The position numbers and the translations under genes are program-made. 64,000 bases of DNA from an uncultured Clostridium sp. (lineage in GTDB: Bacteria; Bacillota; Clostridia; Lachnospirales; Lachnospiraceae), in assembly GCA_902496665.1 (NCBI GenBank), contig CABVBU010000002.1, forward strand, positions 1-64,000. Reading direction: 5' to 3'. Position 1 is the first letter of the stretch, and the number at the start of each line of letters is the position of its first letter. Shown here piece by piece: positions 34,043-42,443 of the stretch. The notes under the pieces are model-generated. The model did no database searches. It had not been told where the DNA came from and worked only from the letters and a program-made list of their open reading frames with translations.

Positions 34043-35169
34043 GAAAACGGGGCAGAGCATTTATTATTGGTATTGGATTCATGATGACAGCGGCAGCGCT
34101 TTCCGGATGCGGGAAGAAAGCCGAGGAGGTGGCTGTGACCACGGAGGCGCCAACAGAGACGCCGGAAGAGACGAAAACGATCGTCCTTGAGACAGAAGCG
34201 ATGACGGAGGCGGAGACGGAACCGGAAGGTCCGGAGGAACGCAAAGAAGTCGACGGAAAGATCCAGAGTTACCTGACCGGTGAGATGGTGGATGTGGCGA
34301 AGGCCAACAGACGCCCTGTTGCGGTCATGATGAGCAATGATAAGGCATCTCTGCCCCAGTACGGCATCAACCGGGCGGACGTGGTCTACGAGGCACCGGT
34401 AGAGGGTGATATGAACCGCTACATGGCGATCTTCGAGAACTACGATGATATCGAGCGGATCGGTTCCGTCAGAAGCTGCCGTACCTACTATACATATTTC
34501 GCGAGAGAGTACGACGCAATCTACGCCCACTACGGACAGAGCACCTTCGCGGTCCCGTATCTGAAAAACGTGGACAACATCAACGGTGTTGATGGAACAG
34601 GCGGAAACGCGTTCTACAGAACAAAGGATAAGAAGGCGCCGCACAATGCCTACACCAGCGGCGCGAAATTAAATAAGACCATCGGTCAGCTTGGCTACCG
34701 CACTTCCTACAGCGATACCTACAACGGACATTTCCAGTTCTCGAAGAACGCTTACGTTCCAGCGGAATCCGACGCGAAGGACGCGTACAAGTTCTACCCG
34801 TCCTACACGATGAACAATCCGTGGTTTGAGTACAGCGAGAGCGATGGAAAATATTACCGCTTCCAGTACGGCGGAAAGCACAACGGCGACGGCGGACAGA
34901 TCTCCGTCAACAACGTGATCTTCCAGTACGTGGAGTGGGGCCATTACGCAAGCACCGATTACCTCAACATCAACGTCCACAAGGGCGGAGCGGGTTATGT
35001 ATTTACCGGCGGAAAGTGTGTTCCGGTCTCCTGGAAAAAAGATGGGGACTTCGGACCGACCCGCTACTATGACTCTGAAGGAAAGGAAGTTATGCTTAAC
35101 AAAGGAAAAACCTGGATCTGCATCGTAGGAGCAGACAGGTACAGTAAAGCTGAGATTTATGGAAAGTAA
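34039..35169 (+). CDS. DUF3048 (YerB-type) lipoprotein
   Basis: A 376-residue lipoprotein with a signal ending in LSGC (Cys24), an acidic Thr/Glu linker (about 30-75), then the DUF3048 fold: RPVAVMMSNDKASLPQYG, DVVYEAPVEGDMNRYMAIF and RIGSVRSCRTYY in the N-terminal half and NNVIFQYVEWG and VSWKKDG near the end. Bacillus YerB belongs here; its role is unknown, probably at the cell envelope. It overlaps ybeY by 4 bases and the flippase by 11. Confidence 0.9.
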   Translation: MRKRGRAFIIGIGFMMTAAALSGCGKKAEEVAVTTEAPTETPEETKTIVLETEAMTEAETEPEGPEERKEVDGKIQSYLTGEMVDVAKANRRPVAVMMSNDKASLPQYGINRADVVYEAPVEGDMNRYMAIFENYDDIERIGSVRSCRTYYTYFAREYDAIYAHYGQSTFAVPYLKNVDNINGVDGTGGNAFYRTKDKKAPHNAYTSGAKLNKTIGQLGYRTSYSDTYNGHFQFSKNAYVPAESDAKDAYKFYPSYTMNNPWFEYSESDGKYYRFQYGGKHNGDGGQISVNNVIFQYVEWGHYASTDYLNINVHKGGAGYVFTGGKCVPVSWKKDGDFGPTRYYDSEGKEVMLNKGKTWICIVGADRYSKAEIYGK

Positions 35170-36823
35170 CAGACAGAAAAAGAAGAAGGAATCCAATTTC
35201 GTCGTCCAGGGAAGTATCCTGGCAGTGGCATCCATCGTCGTGAGAATTATCGGAATCGCTTACCGAATTCCGATGATCAACATTATCGGCGATGAAGGAA
35301 TGGGATATTACGGAACAGCGTTTAATGTATACAATATTGCACTGCTCCTCTCATCCTACAGCCTGCCACTCGCTGTGTCGAAAATGGTTTCCGCGAGACT
35401 TGCGGGAAAGCAGTACCGGAACGCAGCGAGAATCTTACGCGCGGCGCTCTGTTATGCCACCATCGTGGGTGCCTTTGCGGCTGCGGTGATCTGGTTCGGT
35501 GCTGATTTCTTCGCGAAAGACGTATTTTTTATGCCCTATGCGGCATTCGCGCTAAGGACATTAGCCCCGACGGTGTGGATCATGGCGTATCTCGGCGTGT
35601 TCCGCGGATATTTCCAGGGACAGGGAACCATGGTGCCCACCGCCTTTTCCCAGGTCTTTGAGCAGATCGTAAATGCCATCGTCAGCGTTGCGGCGGGAAG
35701 CTTTCTCTTTAACGAGGCGTTAAAGACAGAGGTGTTAAAGAACCAGACGGGAGACGGATATTCCAACGCCTGGGGCGCTGCCGGCGGCACCATCGGTACA
35801 GGTGCGGGCGCGTTTACCGCATTGATCTTCCTGCTGTTTTTATTTGCAGTCTGCGCAAAGATGAGAAAGCGCCAGATCAGGAGAGACCAGACGGAGATCC
35901 TGGAGAGCTACGGGGACATCACAAAAATCCTGTTTTTCACGGTAGTTCCGGTCATTTTGAGCTCCGCGATCTACAACTTAAACAGCGTGCTGGACAACGG
36001 AATCCTTGCGTACAATTTTAAGACTCTCGGACAGGGGGATGAGTTTGCCTCCATCTGGGGTGTGTATACAGGAAAATACCATCTGCTGATCAATGTGCCG
36101 ATGGCGATTTCGAATGCCCTTTCTTCCTCTCTGATCCCGTCCGTATCAAGGGCGGTGGCTATGGGAGATAAGAAACTTGTGAGAGAGCGCGTGGCATCCG
36201 CGATCCGGTTCTCCTGTATCGTTGCGATCCCGTCTACGGTGGGACTCACGGTGCTTGCGGGACCGGTAAACAACCTTTTGTTCTCCGGGGATAATTCCCT
36301 GGCGATCCGGATGACGATTTACGGTTCCCTTGCGGTGGTATTCTACTCCGTGTCCACGGTCACAAACGCGATCCTTCAGGGGATCGATAAAATGCGTCTC
36401 CCGATCTTCCACGCGGTGATCTCCCTGGTGCTTCACCTGATCGCCCTGGAGATCATGGCTCTCGGATTCCACATGGGAATCTACAGCATGGTATTCGCGA
36501 ATATCCTGTTCGCGCTCTTCATGGTCTTAATGAATGCGCGATCGATCCGGAAGCTTCTTGGCTACCGGCAGGAGATGAAGAAGACGGTGATCATTCCGGT
36601 GATCGCTTCTGCGGTGATGGGAATCTTCGCCTTCGGTTCCTACCAGCTTGCGCATCTCGCAGTGAAGAGCAACGCGATTTCTACGCTGTTTGCGATGATG
36701 ATCGCGGTAGTTGTTTATGGCGTGCTGCTTATTAAGCTTGGGGCACTGTCTGCGGCAGAGTTAAAGACGATGCCGGGCGGAACGAAGCTCCTGAGAGTGT
36801 TCAGAAAACTGCATCTGATGTAA
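35159..36823 (+). CDS. Polysaccharide/lipid II-type flippase (SpoVB/YtgP-MurJ superfamily)
   Basis: 554 residues with about 14 membrane segments, of the MOP flippase superfamily. The N-terminal part (NFVVQGSILAVASIVVRIIG, YRIPMINIIGDEGMGYYG) is typical of SpoVB/YtgP proteins that move undecaprenyl-linked sugars across the membrane. It may serve vegetative wall or spore cortex synthesis; the sequence does not decide. The start lies inside the end of the DUF3048 gene. Last gene of the yqfC-phoH-ybeY run. Confidence 0.9.
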   Translation: MESNRQKKKKESNFVVQGSILAVASIVVRIIGIAYRIPMINIIGDEGMGYYGTAFNVYNIALLLSSYSLPLAVSKMVSARLAGKQYRNAARILRAALCYATIVGAFAAAVIWFGADFFAKDVFFMPYAAFALRTLAPTVWIMAYLGVFRGYFQGQGTMVPTAFSQVFEQIVNAIVSVAAGSFLFNEALKTEVLKNQTGDGYSNAWGAAGGTIGTGAGAFTALIFLLFLFAVCAKMRKRQIRRDQTEILESYGDITKILFFTVVPVILSSAIYNLNSVLDNGILAYNFKTLGQGDEFASIWGVYTGKYHLLINVPMAISNALSSSLIPSVSRAVAMGDKKLVRERVASAIRFSCIVAIPSTVGLTVLAGPVNNLLFSGDNSLAIRMTIYGSLAVVFYSVSTVTNAILQGIDKMRLPIFHAVISLVLHLIALEIMALGFHMGIYSMVFANILFALFMVLMNARSIRKLLGYRQEMKKTVIIPVIASAVMGIFAFGSYQLAHLAVKSNAISTLFAMMIAVVVYGVLLIKLGALSAAELKTMPGGTKLLRVFRKLHLM

Positions 36824-36944
36824 AGGCGGAAAGTACGGAAATAAACCGGGACAGCTGACCGCCAGTGTGCAGACAGAAATTTGGGCTTTATGTGTTTAAA
36901 ATAGAAAAGAAAGCAGATAATACTTTCAAAGGAGGAATATTCCT

Positions 36945-37355
36945 ATGAAAAAGTATGTATCCTGCTTTCTTTTCTTTTTCTTACTGACATCCGCGAGCCT
37001 GATCACATTGTTTCTCATGACGGTCGGGGAGGAAGCCCAGAGGGCGGAAGAGGTACAGATGCAGGAATCTGTGGAGGAACCGGTATTTGCGAAGGAGACA
37101 AAAGAGGAGATCCATGTGGTCCTGAATATGGAGCAGGTTGAAAATCAGACCGTGGCGGAGGATGAGGAGCGGTATTTCCTTGTGGCGGAGGAAGGTTATC
37201 TCATCGTTTACGATAAAGGGCAGGAGACCACAGACCTCTTCACCCATATGCCCTTGGCGGAATTCCCGGCGGAGGAGCAGGAGCGGCTGATGACGGGAAT
37301 CTGGTTTCCGACAATGGCTGAAATTTTCAGTTACCTGGAGTCTTACAGCAGTTAA
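36945..37355 (+). CDS. Membrane-anchored protein with BofC C-terminal-like domain
   Basis: 136 residues: a hydrophobic anchor (about 6-26), a Glu-rich stretch, then YFLVAEEGYLIVYDKGQ...LAEFPAEEQERLMTGIWF and the end FSYLESYSS. This pattern resembles the C-terminal domain of BofC, which in Bacillus delays pro-sigma-K activation from the forespore. The match is by eye and partial. AAAGGAGGAA precedes the ATG at good spacing. It lies alone, 121 bp after the flippase gene. Confidence 0.6.
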   Translation: MKKYVSCFLFFFLLTSASLITLFLMTVGEEAQRAEEVQMQESVEEPVFAKETKEEIHVVLNMEQVENQTVAEDEERYFLVAEEGYLIVYDKGQETTDLFTHMPLAEFPAEEQERLMTGIWFPTMAEIFSYLESYSS

Positions 37356-37424
37356 AATTTCGCCCAGAAAGTCAATTTGAGGTGCTTTTTGCCTGAAATG
37401 GGTAAGATGCGGGACAGTTACTAC

Positions 37425-37453
37425 TTGAAATTTTTGCGTCAGGTCGATATACT
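37425..37453 (+). promoter_or_regulatory. Promoter of the FAD oxidoreductase pair, with -10 palindrome
   Basis: TTGAAA (37425-37430), a 17 bp spacer and TATACT (37448-37453). The -10 is the left half of a perfect 12 bp palindrome TATACTAGTATA (37448-37459), a possible operator. The leader to the ATG at 37608 is long and includes the repeat fragment at 37468. Confidence 0.6.
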
Positions 37454-37467
37454 AGTATAAAAATTGT

Positions 37468-37516
37468 GTAATTGTCTAGTAGGTCTGCGCACTTGCGGCG
37501 CTGACCGTAAGAAAAC
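37468..37516 (+). repeat. Truncated copy of the dispersed MITE-like repeat
   Basis: 37478-37516 matches 43767-43805 at 38 of 39 bases, and the 10 bases before it match the left inverted repeat of the full element with 3 changes. It contains the same imperfect hairpin (GGTC...GACC). The remaining two thirds and the right end are absent. Confidence 0.75.
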
Positions 37517-37607
37517 TTGGCGAAATTGTTTGATGCTGGGGTAGAAGACTTAAAGTCTGGAAATCGGTCTCAGATCACAGGAAAAACCGGAGACAGGGAG
37601 AAAAAGA

Positions 37608-39044
37608 ATGGCGGAGAACTTTAGAGGACGGAAAGGAATCATCATCGGCGGCGGCGCATCGGGACTTATGGCTGCGATCACGGCGGCAGAGCAGGGCGCA
37701 GCTGTTACGGTAATCGAGCACACGGCCCGTCCGGGAAAGAAGATCCTGTCCACAGGAAACGGAAAATGCAACCTGACAAACCTCTATATGGATCCGTCCT
37801 GCTACCGGAGCGCTGAAAAAGGCTTTGAGGGGACGGCAATCCGAAATTTCCCGCCGAAGGCAGCAGTTACATTCTTCCGAAATCTCGGAGTTCTGACCAT
37901 GGACCGCGGCGGATATGTCTACCCCATGTCCGGTCAGGCGCAGACGGTTCTGGATGCACTTTTAAGGGGTGCGAAAAGAGCCGGCGTTAAGATCGTCACC
38001 GGGTGCGAAGTGGAAAAGGCGGGAAGAAAAAAAGAACGCTTTGAGGTCACAACGAATCTGGGAACCTTCACAGGGGATTTTCTGATCCTCGCCTGTGGAT
38101 CGAAGGCAGCAAAGGCTACCGGATCCGACGGCAGCGGCTATGAGCTGGCGAAGCAGTTCGGACACCGGATCATAAAGCCTCTCCCGGCACTCGTACAGCT
38201 TCGCTGCGAGGGAAATCTTCTTCCGAAAGCGTCCGGTGTCCGGGTGGATGCCCTTGTGAGCATCCAGACGGCGGATGGAAAGACGGCAGCAAAGGACCGC
38301 GGGGAACTGCAGATCACAGACTACGGAATCTCCGGCATTCCGGTGTTTCAGGTGAGCCGGTACGCCGCAAAACTGCTGGACCAGAAAAAGAAAGTTGTGG
38401 CATCTTTAAATTTTCTGCCGGATCTTGATGAGGCGAAGGTCCGGTATCTCTTAAGAGAACAGCGGGAAGTCCTTTCCGGGGAGACGGCGGAGGAATTTTT
38501 AAGCGGCATTTTTAATAGGAAATTAGCGTTGGTACTTTTGAAGGCGGCGAAGATCCAGACGGACAAAAAAGCGGGACTTCTGACATCGGAGGAGCTGGAA
38601 CGTCTGGGTTCCATGATCCGGAAATCTGAGATCCCGGTGAAGGAGACAAATTCCTTTGAACAGGCCCAGATCTGTACCGGTGGTGTCGACACGGCAGAGA
38701 TAGAAGAGGAGACCATGCAGTCGAAACGTGTTCCCGGCCTTTATATAGTCGGAGAACTCCTAGACGTAGATGGAATCTGCGGCGGATATAATTTACAGTG
38801 GGCATGGTCCTCCGGGTACGCAGCCGGATGCCATGCGGCAGCAGGAATCGTTCCCGGGTATTTAAACAACAGCCATGCAGCAGGAAAAATGATGACGTTT
38901 TCCGGCTCGGAGGGAAACAGGACCCAGGGAAAACAGGAAAGGAAAAAACATACATATGATCCGGATCAATCAGCTCACGCTTCCCGTGGACCACGGGGAA
39001 GAGGCCATAAAGAAAAAGGCGGCAAAGCTTCTAAAAATCGATGA
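37608..39044 (+). CDS. HI0933/BaiN-like FAD-dependent oxidoreductase
   Basis: A flavoprotein of the HI0933 family (often labelled aminoacetone oxidase-like or BaiN), 478 residues. FAD motifs: GGGASGLMAA (N-terminus), ARPGKKILSTGNGKCNLTN, and the C-terminal GELLDVDGICGGYNLQWAW. The substrate is unknown. The family normally ends near AAGCHAAAG (about 416); here the frame runs on for about 60 charged residues, with 89 bases overlapping the next gene. That tail looks like an accidental extension after loss of the original stop. The gene starts with a GGGAG-type site. Confidence 0.88.
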   Translation: MAENFRGRKGIIIGGGASGLMAAITAAEQGAAVTVIEHTARPGKKILSTGNGKCNLTNLYMDPSCYRSAEKGFEGTAIRNFPPKAAVTFFRNLGVLTMDRGGYVYPMSGQAQTVLDALLRGAKRAGVKIVTGCEVEKAGRKKERFEVTTNLGTFTGDFLILACGSKAAKATGSDGSGYELAKQFGHRIIKPLPALVQLRCEGNLLPKASGVRVDALVSIQTADGKTAAKDRGELQITDYGISGIPVFQVSRYAAKLLDQKKKVVASLNFLPDLDEAKVRYLLREQREVLSGETAEEFLSGIFNRKLALVLLKAAKIQTDKKAGLLTSEELERLGSMIRKSEIPVKETNSFEQAQICTGGVDTAEIEEETMQSKRVPGLYIVGELLDVDGICGGYNLQWAWSSGYAAGCHAAAGIVPGYLNNSHAAGKMMTFSGSEGNRTQGKQERKKHTYDPDQSAHASRGPRGRGHKEKGGKASKNR

Positions 39045-40563
39045 ATCGGCGATCGGGGAGATCCGGATCGTCCATAGATCCATCGACGCGAGAAAGAAGC
39101 CGCAGCTGTTATTCAGCTATATTGTAGATGTGATGCTCGCGAACAGTAAAAAAGAAGGTACTGTCATCAAAAAGGCAGCGAACCAGAACATCCGGGCCGA
39201 AGGCTCCCGTCCATATGCGTACCCGGAGCACGGAACTGCGGAAATGAAAAAGCGCCCGGTGATCATTGGTGCCGGTCCTGCCGGAATGTTCGCAGCCCTG
39301 GCACTCTCCGAGAACGGCTACGCTCCGATCCTTTTAGAGCAGGGAGATGCCGTGGAGGAGAGGACGAAAAGAGTAGAAAATTTCTGGAAGAACGGGGATG
39401 AGGTCCTGGATATCCGATCCAACGTCCAGTTCGGTGAGGGCGGAGCCGGAACATTCTCCGACGGAAAGTTAAATACATTGGTAAAAGATACCTCGGGAAG
39501 AAACGGGAAAGTTCTCTCCACGTTTGTGGAGATGGGAGCAGATCCTTCGATCCTTTACGATCATGCCCCACATATCGGAACAGATGTGCTGCGGGATGTG
39601 GTTAAAAATATAAGAAACCGGATCATCGCCGCCGGCGGCGAGGTGCATTTCCGGACGGAAGTCACGAAAATTCTGGAAGAAAATGGAAGAGTCACTGGCG
39701 TGATGACTGCAGATGGCGCTGTGATCGAGACAGATCATGTGATCCTGTCCGTGGGACACAGTGCGAGAGACCTGTTCGCGGAGCTTGATCGGATGAAGGT
39801 CTTTATGGAACCGAAGCCGTTCGCGGTGGGACTCCGGATCCAGCACCCCCAGGCGCAGATCAATAAGAACCAGTATGGAATGGAGGACGCCGGAAAGCTC
39901 GGGGCGGCGCCCTATAAAGTGACGGCAAAGACCACCAGCGGCCGCGGTGTGTATTCATTCTGTATGTGCCCGGGCGGAATGGTGGTGAACGCGTCCTCAG
40001 AAAAGGGGCATCTCGCTGTCAATGGAATGAGTAATTTTAAGAGAGACAGCGGTATCGCGAACAGTGCCCTGATCGTGGCCATCACCCCGGCGGATTTCCC
40101 GGAAGCAGGACCTTTGGGCGGCATCGCGTTCCAGAGAAGCCTGGAAGAGCGTGCGTTCGCCCTCGGCGGAGGAAAGATCCCGATCCAGCTCTACGGCGAT
40201 TTCGCCGCGAACCGACCGACGGTGGCCCTGGGAGACGTAGATCCTGTGTTTTGCGGAGGTTTCTCCTTCGCGAACTTGCGGGAGCTGATGCCAGAGGCCT
40301 TAAACGGAGCGTTTCTGGAAGGAATGGAACAGTTCGGAAGACGGATCAAAGGGTTTGACCGTGCCGACGCTGTCCTTGCGGGAATTGAGAGCCGTACGTC
40401 ATCACCGCTCAGGATCTGCCGCGATGAGAGCCTTCAGAGCAGTTTAAAGGGGCTATATCCATGCGGCGAGGGAGCCGGGTACGCCGGGGGGATCACATCG
40501 GCGGCCATGGACGGCCTGAAGGTTGCGGAAGAGATCATAAAGCGATATGCGGCGGATGAGTAG
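38956..40563 (+). CDS. COG2509-type NAD(P)/FAD-dependent dehydrogenase
   Basis: 535 residues: an N-terminal domain of about 95 residues special to this family (IVHRSIDARKKPQLLFSY), then a two-dinucleotide-fold flavoprotein with GAGPAGMFAAL at about 100, VQFGEGGAGTFSDGKLNT, and the C-terminal GEGAGYAGGITSAAMDGL. The reaction is unknown; relatives are common in clostridia. GGAAAGGAAA lies before the ATG. It overlaps the BaiN-like gene and is likely translated from the same message. Confidence 0.9.
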   Translation: MIRINQLTLPVDHGEEAIKKKAAKLLKIDESAIGEIRIVHRSIDARKKPQLLFSYIVDVMLANSKKEGTVIKKAANQNIRAEGSRPYAYPEHGTAEMKKRPVIIGAGPAGMFAALALSENGYAPILLEQGDAVEERTKRVENFWKNGDEVLDIRSNVQFGEGGAGTFSDGKLNTLVKDTSGRNGKVLSTFVEMGADPSILYDHAPHIGTDVLRDVVKNIRNRIIAAGGEVHFRTEVTKILEENGRVTGVMTADGAVIETDHVILSVGHSARDLFAELDRMKVFMEPKPFAVGLRIQHPQAQINKNQYGMEDAGKLGAAPYKVTAKTTSGRGVYSFCMCPGGMVVNASSEKGHLAVNGMSNFKRDSGIANSALIVAITPADFPEAGPLGGIAFQRSLEERAFALGGGKIPIQLYGDFAANRPTVALGDVDPVFCGGFSFANLRELMPEALNGAFLEGMEQFGRRIKGFDRADAVLAGIESRTSSPLRICRDESLQSSLKGLYPCGEGAGYAGGITSAAMDGLKVAEEIIKRYAADE

Positions 40564-40629
40564 TCAAACGTAAACAGTCAGCAGTGCGTTCAATAGCACT
40601 GAGGATTCCGCTGAAAGGAGACTTTTCAT

Positions 40630-41475
40630 ATGACAGAGAGAGAATTATTAAAAGATAAAAAGAGAATCGTGATCAAGATCGGATCTTCTTCACTGACACA
40701 CGCGGAGACAGGCGATCTGAATCTTGCAAAGATCGAGAAGCTTGTCCGCATCATCAGTGACATGAGAGGCATGGGAAAAGAAGTGATCCTTGTTTCCTCC
40801 GGTGCCATCGCCACAGGACGCCAGACCCTTGGCGGAAAGAAACCGGAGACGGTTGCCGAGAAACAGGCATACGCGGCTGTGGGTCAGGCACGTCTCATGA
40901 TGGTGTACCAGAAGCTTTTCTCCGAGTACAACCAGACTGCGGCACAGATTCTGATCACAAAGGCGACGATCCTGGATGATACCTCCCGCAGGAATGCGAA
41001 GAACACGTTCAATGAACTTTTAAAGCTCGGAACGGTGCCGATCGTAAATGAGAACGATACCGTATCTACATATGAAATTAAATTCGGTGATAACGACAGA
41101 CTTTCTGCCATCGTTGCGGCCCTCGTGGAAGGCGATCTGTTATTCCTTCTCTCCGACATCGACGGTCTCTACACCGACGATCCGAAGAAAAATCCGGACG
41201 CGAAGTTCATCAGCCAGGTGGATGATCTTACCGATGAATTTATGGCTATGGGTAAGGGAACCACAGGAAGTGACGTGGGAACAGGCGGAATGGCGACGAA
41301 GCTCCATGCGGCAAAGATCGCGACGGAGAGCGGAGCCGACATGGTGATCGCCAACGCGGACGATCTGGAAGTTATGTGGCGGATCTTAAAGGGCGAGGAG
41401 ATCGGAACGCTCTTTAAAGCGAATAAGAGCAGTGAATTTGCGCTGTTGGATTATATTCAGAGCATTCATGCGTAA
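40630..41475 (+). CDS. proB: Glutamate 5-kinase, short form without PUA domain
   Basis: The first step of proline synthesis: it phosphorylates the gamma-carboxyl of glutamate. The 281 residues are only the amino-acid kinase domain (IKIGSSSL, LVSSGAIATG, NENDTVST, GTGGMATKLHAA). The C-terminal PUA domain of the 367-residue E. coli enzyme is missing, as in several Gram-positive forms. AAAGGAG precedes the ATG. It is followed by DUF896, fthC and proA. Confidence 0.97.
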   Translation: MTERELLKDKKRIVIKIGSSSLTHAETGDLNLAKIEKLVRIISDMRGMGKEVILVSSGAIATGRQTLGGKKPETVAEKQAYAAVGQARLMMVYQKLFSEYNQTAAQILITKATILDDTSRRNAKNTFNELLKLGTVPIVNENDTVSTYEIKFGDNDRLSAIVAALVEGDLLFLLSDIDGLYTDDPKKNPDAKFISQVDDLTDEFMAMGKGTTGSDVGTGGMATKLHAAKIATESGADMVIANADDLEVMWRILKGEEIGTLFKANKSSEFALLDYIQSIHA

Positions 41476-41517
41476 TATGGGTTCTGAAAAGAAACTGAGA
41501 GGACAAGAGAAACAAAT

Positions 41518-41745
41518 ATGAAACAGGAACAGATCGACAGAATCAATGAGCTTTACCATAAATCCCAGGCCGTAGGACTTACGGACGCGGAAAAAGAGGA
41601 ACAGGCAGCTTTGAGAAAACAGTATGTTGCCGACATCAAGGCGAGTCTCAGAGGCCATTTAAACAATATCTCCATCGTTGAGAAGGATGGCTCTGTGACA
41701 GATCTTGGAAAGAAATACGGAAATGTTGGAAAAACGGAAAGCTGA
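41518..41745 (+). CDS. DUF896 (UPF0291/YnzC) small protein
   Basis: 75 residues of the DUF896 family, small helical cytosolic proteins of unknown function (Bacillus YnzC is linked to the SOS yneA operon). Visible signatures: IDRINELYHKSQAVGLTDAE at the start and LRKQYVADIKASLRGHL in the middle. GAGAGGAC precedes the ATG. The 3' end overlaps the next gene by 23 bases. Confidence 0.92.
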   Translation: MKQEQIDRINELYHKSQAVGLTDAEKEEQAALRKQYVADIKASLRGHLNNISIVEKDGSVTDLGKKYGNVGKTES

Positions 41746-42358
41746 TCTTAGAAAAGACATAAGAGACCAGTTAAGGTCACTGCCGGAAGAAGAGAAAGAG
41801 ATCCTGGACCGCCAGATCGCGGAGCGGGTCCTGACTCTTCCTGCGGTCACTGGTGCCGGGGCAGTTTACGGATATGCGTCCTTAAACTGGGAGACGGGGA
41901 CTGCGGAGATCTTAAAAGAGCTTTGGAAGAAAAAATGCATTGTCTGCCTTCCAAGAGTCATGGGTGAGACGATGGAGTTTTTCGTGACTGACTCAGAAAA
42001 TGATCTCACTGAGGGCGCGTTTCACATTATGGAGCCTAAGAATGGATGCCGGAGCGCAGAAGAGTACCATGCGGAAATAGCTTCGGAAAAAATGGACCAG
42101 GAATTTCAACAGAAATCCAGGTGTATTTTTCCGACAGCACCGATCCTGGTGCCGGGCATGGGATTTACGGAAAACGGAGTCCGCCTTGGAAAAGGCGGCG
42201 GATATTATGACCGGTATCTGGAGACGCATCCCGGCCATAAGACCATTGCCCTGGCATACGAGTTCCAGATCCTTCATGAGCTCCCGGCGGAGCCGTATGA
42301 CAAGAGCGTGGATATGATCGTGACAGAAAAACGGGTGATCCGGTGCAGCATTAAGTAA
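41723..42358 (+). CDS. fthC: 5-formyltetrahydrofolate cyclo-ligase
   Basis: It converts 5-formyl-THF to 5,10-methenyl-THF with ATP, returning a storage folate to use. About 211 residues, with the conserved C-terminal nucleotide loop GMGFTENGVRLGKGGGYYDR. I chose the ATG at 41723 (MLEKRKADLRKDI) rather than an in-frame TTG at 41705. The ribosome binding site (GGAAAG) is weak, but the overlap with DUF896 allows translational coupling. Confidence 0.92.
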   Translation: MLEKRKADLRKDIRDQLRSLPEEEKEILDRQIAERVLTLPAVTGAGAVYGYASLNWETGTAEILKELWKKKCIVCLPRVMGETMEFFVTDSENDLTEGAFHIMEPKNGCRSAEEYHAEIASEKMDQEFQQKSRCIFPTAPILVPGMGFTENGVRLGKGGGYYDRYLETHPGHKTIALAYEFQILHELPAEPYDKSVDMIVTEKRVIRCSIK

Positions 42359-42443
42359 CAACATACAGACTGACATTCTTTGAACCGAAAATACCGGGTG
42401 ATACATTGCATGATCAGGATCACAAATCAGGGAGGAAACAGCC

